From Eremophila alpestris peregrina (taxonomy: Eukaryota > Chordata > Aves > Passeriformes > Alaudidae): DNA of 64,000 nucleotides. Each line of letters begins with the position of its first letter. The stretch's first letter is position 1. The notes under the pieces were generated by a model, which was not told the origin of the DNA, did no database searches, and was given only the letters and a program-made list of their open reading frames with translations. Made by a program: the position numbers and the translations under genes. Below, piece after piece: positions 62,561 through 64,000 of this stretch. The stretch lies in NCBI GenBank assembly GCA_009792885.1, contig WMCF01000029.1, forward strand, positions 8,519,628-8,583,627, in the 5' to 3' direction.

Positions 62561-64000
62561 TCACCAGAAAACCAGGATTAGGGACTGAGCTGACCAGTGA
62601 CTGGTCAAGGTTTTGCACCAGTCCCTGAAAATTTCAGTTCTCCAAACTCTTTTCTAGTTACACTGAAGGACATGCTCGCACAGAAGTTGTATGAAACCCT
62701 CTGCCACCTCTGAGATTCTGGAAATCAGCCTGAACAATATGTGAAACTAACATGTCCCAATAACCTCAAGGATCCATATGTTTTCCTTTAGCTGAGATAT
62801 ATATATATAAATACAATGATTCTGAATTGCCACTTGGCATATTTTATTAGAATAGCCTTGTCAAGTTGAGGATTATTTTTAGTATTATAATGGAGAAAAT
62901 ACTGGCCTTTTTCCTTTTCCAGATTTTCCCTAGAGACACAGCTGCTCAATACATTTTAGTGTACAATATATCAGCTAAGTTACAGCTTGAAGCTAAATTT
63001 CCAGTAGAGCAGAAAAGCCCAAACCCAGGCCTTTAAAAGCACTTGCACTTTACAAACCAGAGATACAGCAGAGTGCCTTTAAAAACAAACCCCCAAAAAT
63101 ATCAGCAGTAGCTAAAGAAAGAAGAAACCTTGCCACAAACTTCAAAACAAATCTAAACTTGTCCAGAGCTCAGAAATGCAGGCGTCTGAGATTTGGGAGT
63201 GAATTGACAATGAAGGTCAAGTGAGGATTATTTGTTCTATGGGGCTGTCATTTACTTGTGATTTTTGTAAGCTTTGGGTGGTCCTTGGGCTTTCACATCA
63301 CTGTAAGACGTGGGGAAGCCCCTGTTACAGGAGCCTTCTGTAAGTACCTACAGTTTCTTTCTAGGTTTTTTTCCCTCCTTTATTAAAAGAAGAAATGCCC
63401 TATTCTGTTGTTCTATTCCCTCACTTTTGCCAGAGGCACAGAGCTGGCTAGAATTTTTCCACCAGGAAGGAGGAGGTGGATGCATGCCTGGTACACGTGT
63501 ATACATTCAAGCCTTATGCAAGCAGCCCAGGCCACATGCTTTTTATTGCATGCATGTTTACAGCCACTATTTCATGTGACCTGATGGGCCAAGGCAGAGC
63601 CACCCCTCCTGATGAAGCACAGAGACAAAGCTGCTGCTGCACCAAAGGAGCCCTGGTGTCAGAGCACTCTGGTCCGTGGCATGCTTGGGACAGGTGTCGG
63701 CCCCTCCTCAGGTCAGCACAACGATCCAGCCCCGGCCACTGAGCTCTGCACATTCCCTTGTCCTGCAGATGGATCCAACCGGTGCCAGAAGAGCAGAGCA
63801 CATTACAAGCCCCAGCTGGGTCCCTGCCTCTCACACTCCTATTTATACACAACATGGGTATTATTGGTTTGCTGCCACGAAATCAGGTTTGGGGAAAAAA
63901 GAGCGCAAGAACTTTTCATCTACAAGTCAGTTGGAATAACAACTCGTTAAAAAAGGACTTTGAAATGTAAATGGCAGTTTTTGCTAGGTCTATGAATAGT

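Larger units (their letters stand above)
60381..64000 (-). other. RORA: RORA intron between the two zinc-finger exons (partial)
   Basis: The exon for the first zinc finger is not in the window, so this intron runs off the right edge. It holds a CR1 copy and a second short CR1 relic. No other feature is supported. Confidence 0.8.

Noticed and set aside
1..64000. Prokaryotic features such as operons, CRISPR arrays or insertion sequences
   Set aside because: No evidence. The window is a vertebrate genomic region with introns, CpG islands and LINE fragments.
1..64000. tRNA, rRNA or microRNA genes
   Set aside because: No cloverleaf with A and B boxes, rRNA block or microRNA hairpin I could recognise. 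A covariance-model scan would be needed to exclude small noncoding RNAs in introns.

Overview
This is a vertebrate nuclear genome window, almost certainly from a bird. Two split genes with canonical GT-AG introns are recognisable on the minus strand, CR1 LINE fragments of the avian type are present, and gene spacing is compact. From right to left the order is RORA, then ICE2 (old name NARG2), then a promoter that is probably ANXA2. All three read leftward. This matches the RORA-ICE2-ANXA2 order of mammalian chromosome 15q22 as I know it. There is no sign of prokaryotic sequence, phage or CRISPR.

Right third (49.3-64 kb): the last eight coding exons of RORA, an orphan nuclear receptor. They run from the second DNA-binding zinc finger through the hinge to the complete ligand-binding domain and stop codon. 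I reconstructed every splice junction; the exons join in frame to 429 residues, equal to residues 95-523 of the 523-residue RORA1 form. The first zinc finger and the N-terminal exons lie beyond position 64000. A compact CpG island sits inside the intron directly upstream of the first ligand-binding-domain exon, which is unusual.

Middle (39.1-49.3 kb): a roughly 10 kb AT-rich RORA 3' UTR with internal and distal polyadenylation signals, A/T and TA microsatellites, Pumilio-type motifs near its distal end and one odd GC-rich patch. About 2.2 kb of intergenic sequence follows.

16.2-36.9 kb: the complete ICE2 coding region. Fifteen exons join without a frame break into 988 residues (human protein about 982). 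ICE2 is a subunit of the little elongation complex used for small nuclear RNA transcription. Its CpG-island promoter (about 36.6-37.3 kb) carries CCAAT boxes and two YY1-type motifs, one of them spanning the start codon.

Left (1-16 kb): about 11-14 kb of intergenic sequence with a CR1 relic and no supported gene, then a strong CpG island at 1.2-2.7 kb with a TATA-like box and a consensus donor site. I assign this island to a noncoding first exon of ANXA2, mainly from synteny; everything left of it would be ANXA2 intron 1. Most short open frames in the window are chance frames. I did not find a convincing undescribed system; the most interesting leads are the intragenic CpG island in RORA and an unassigned antisense open frame in ICE2.
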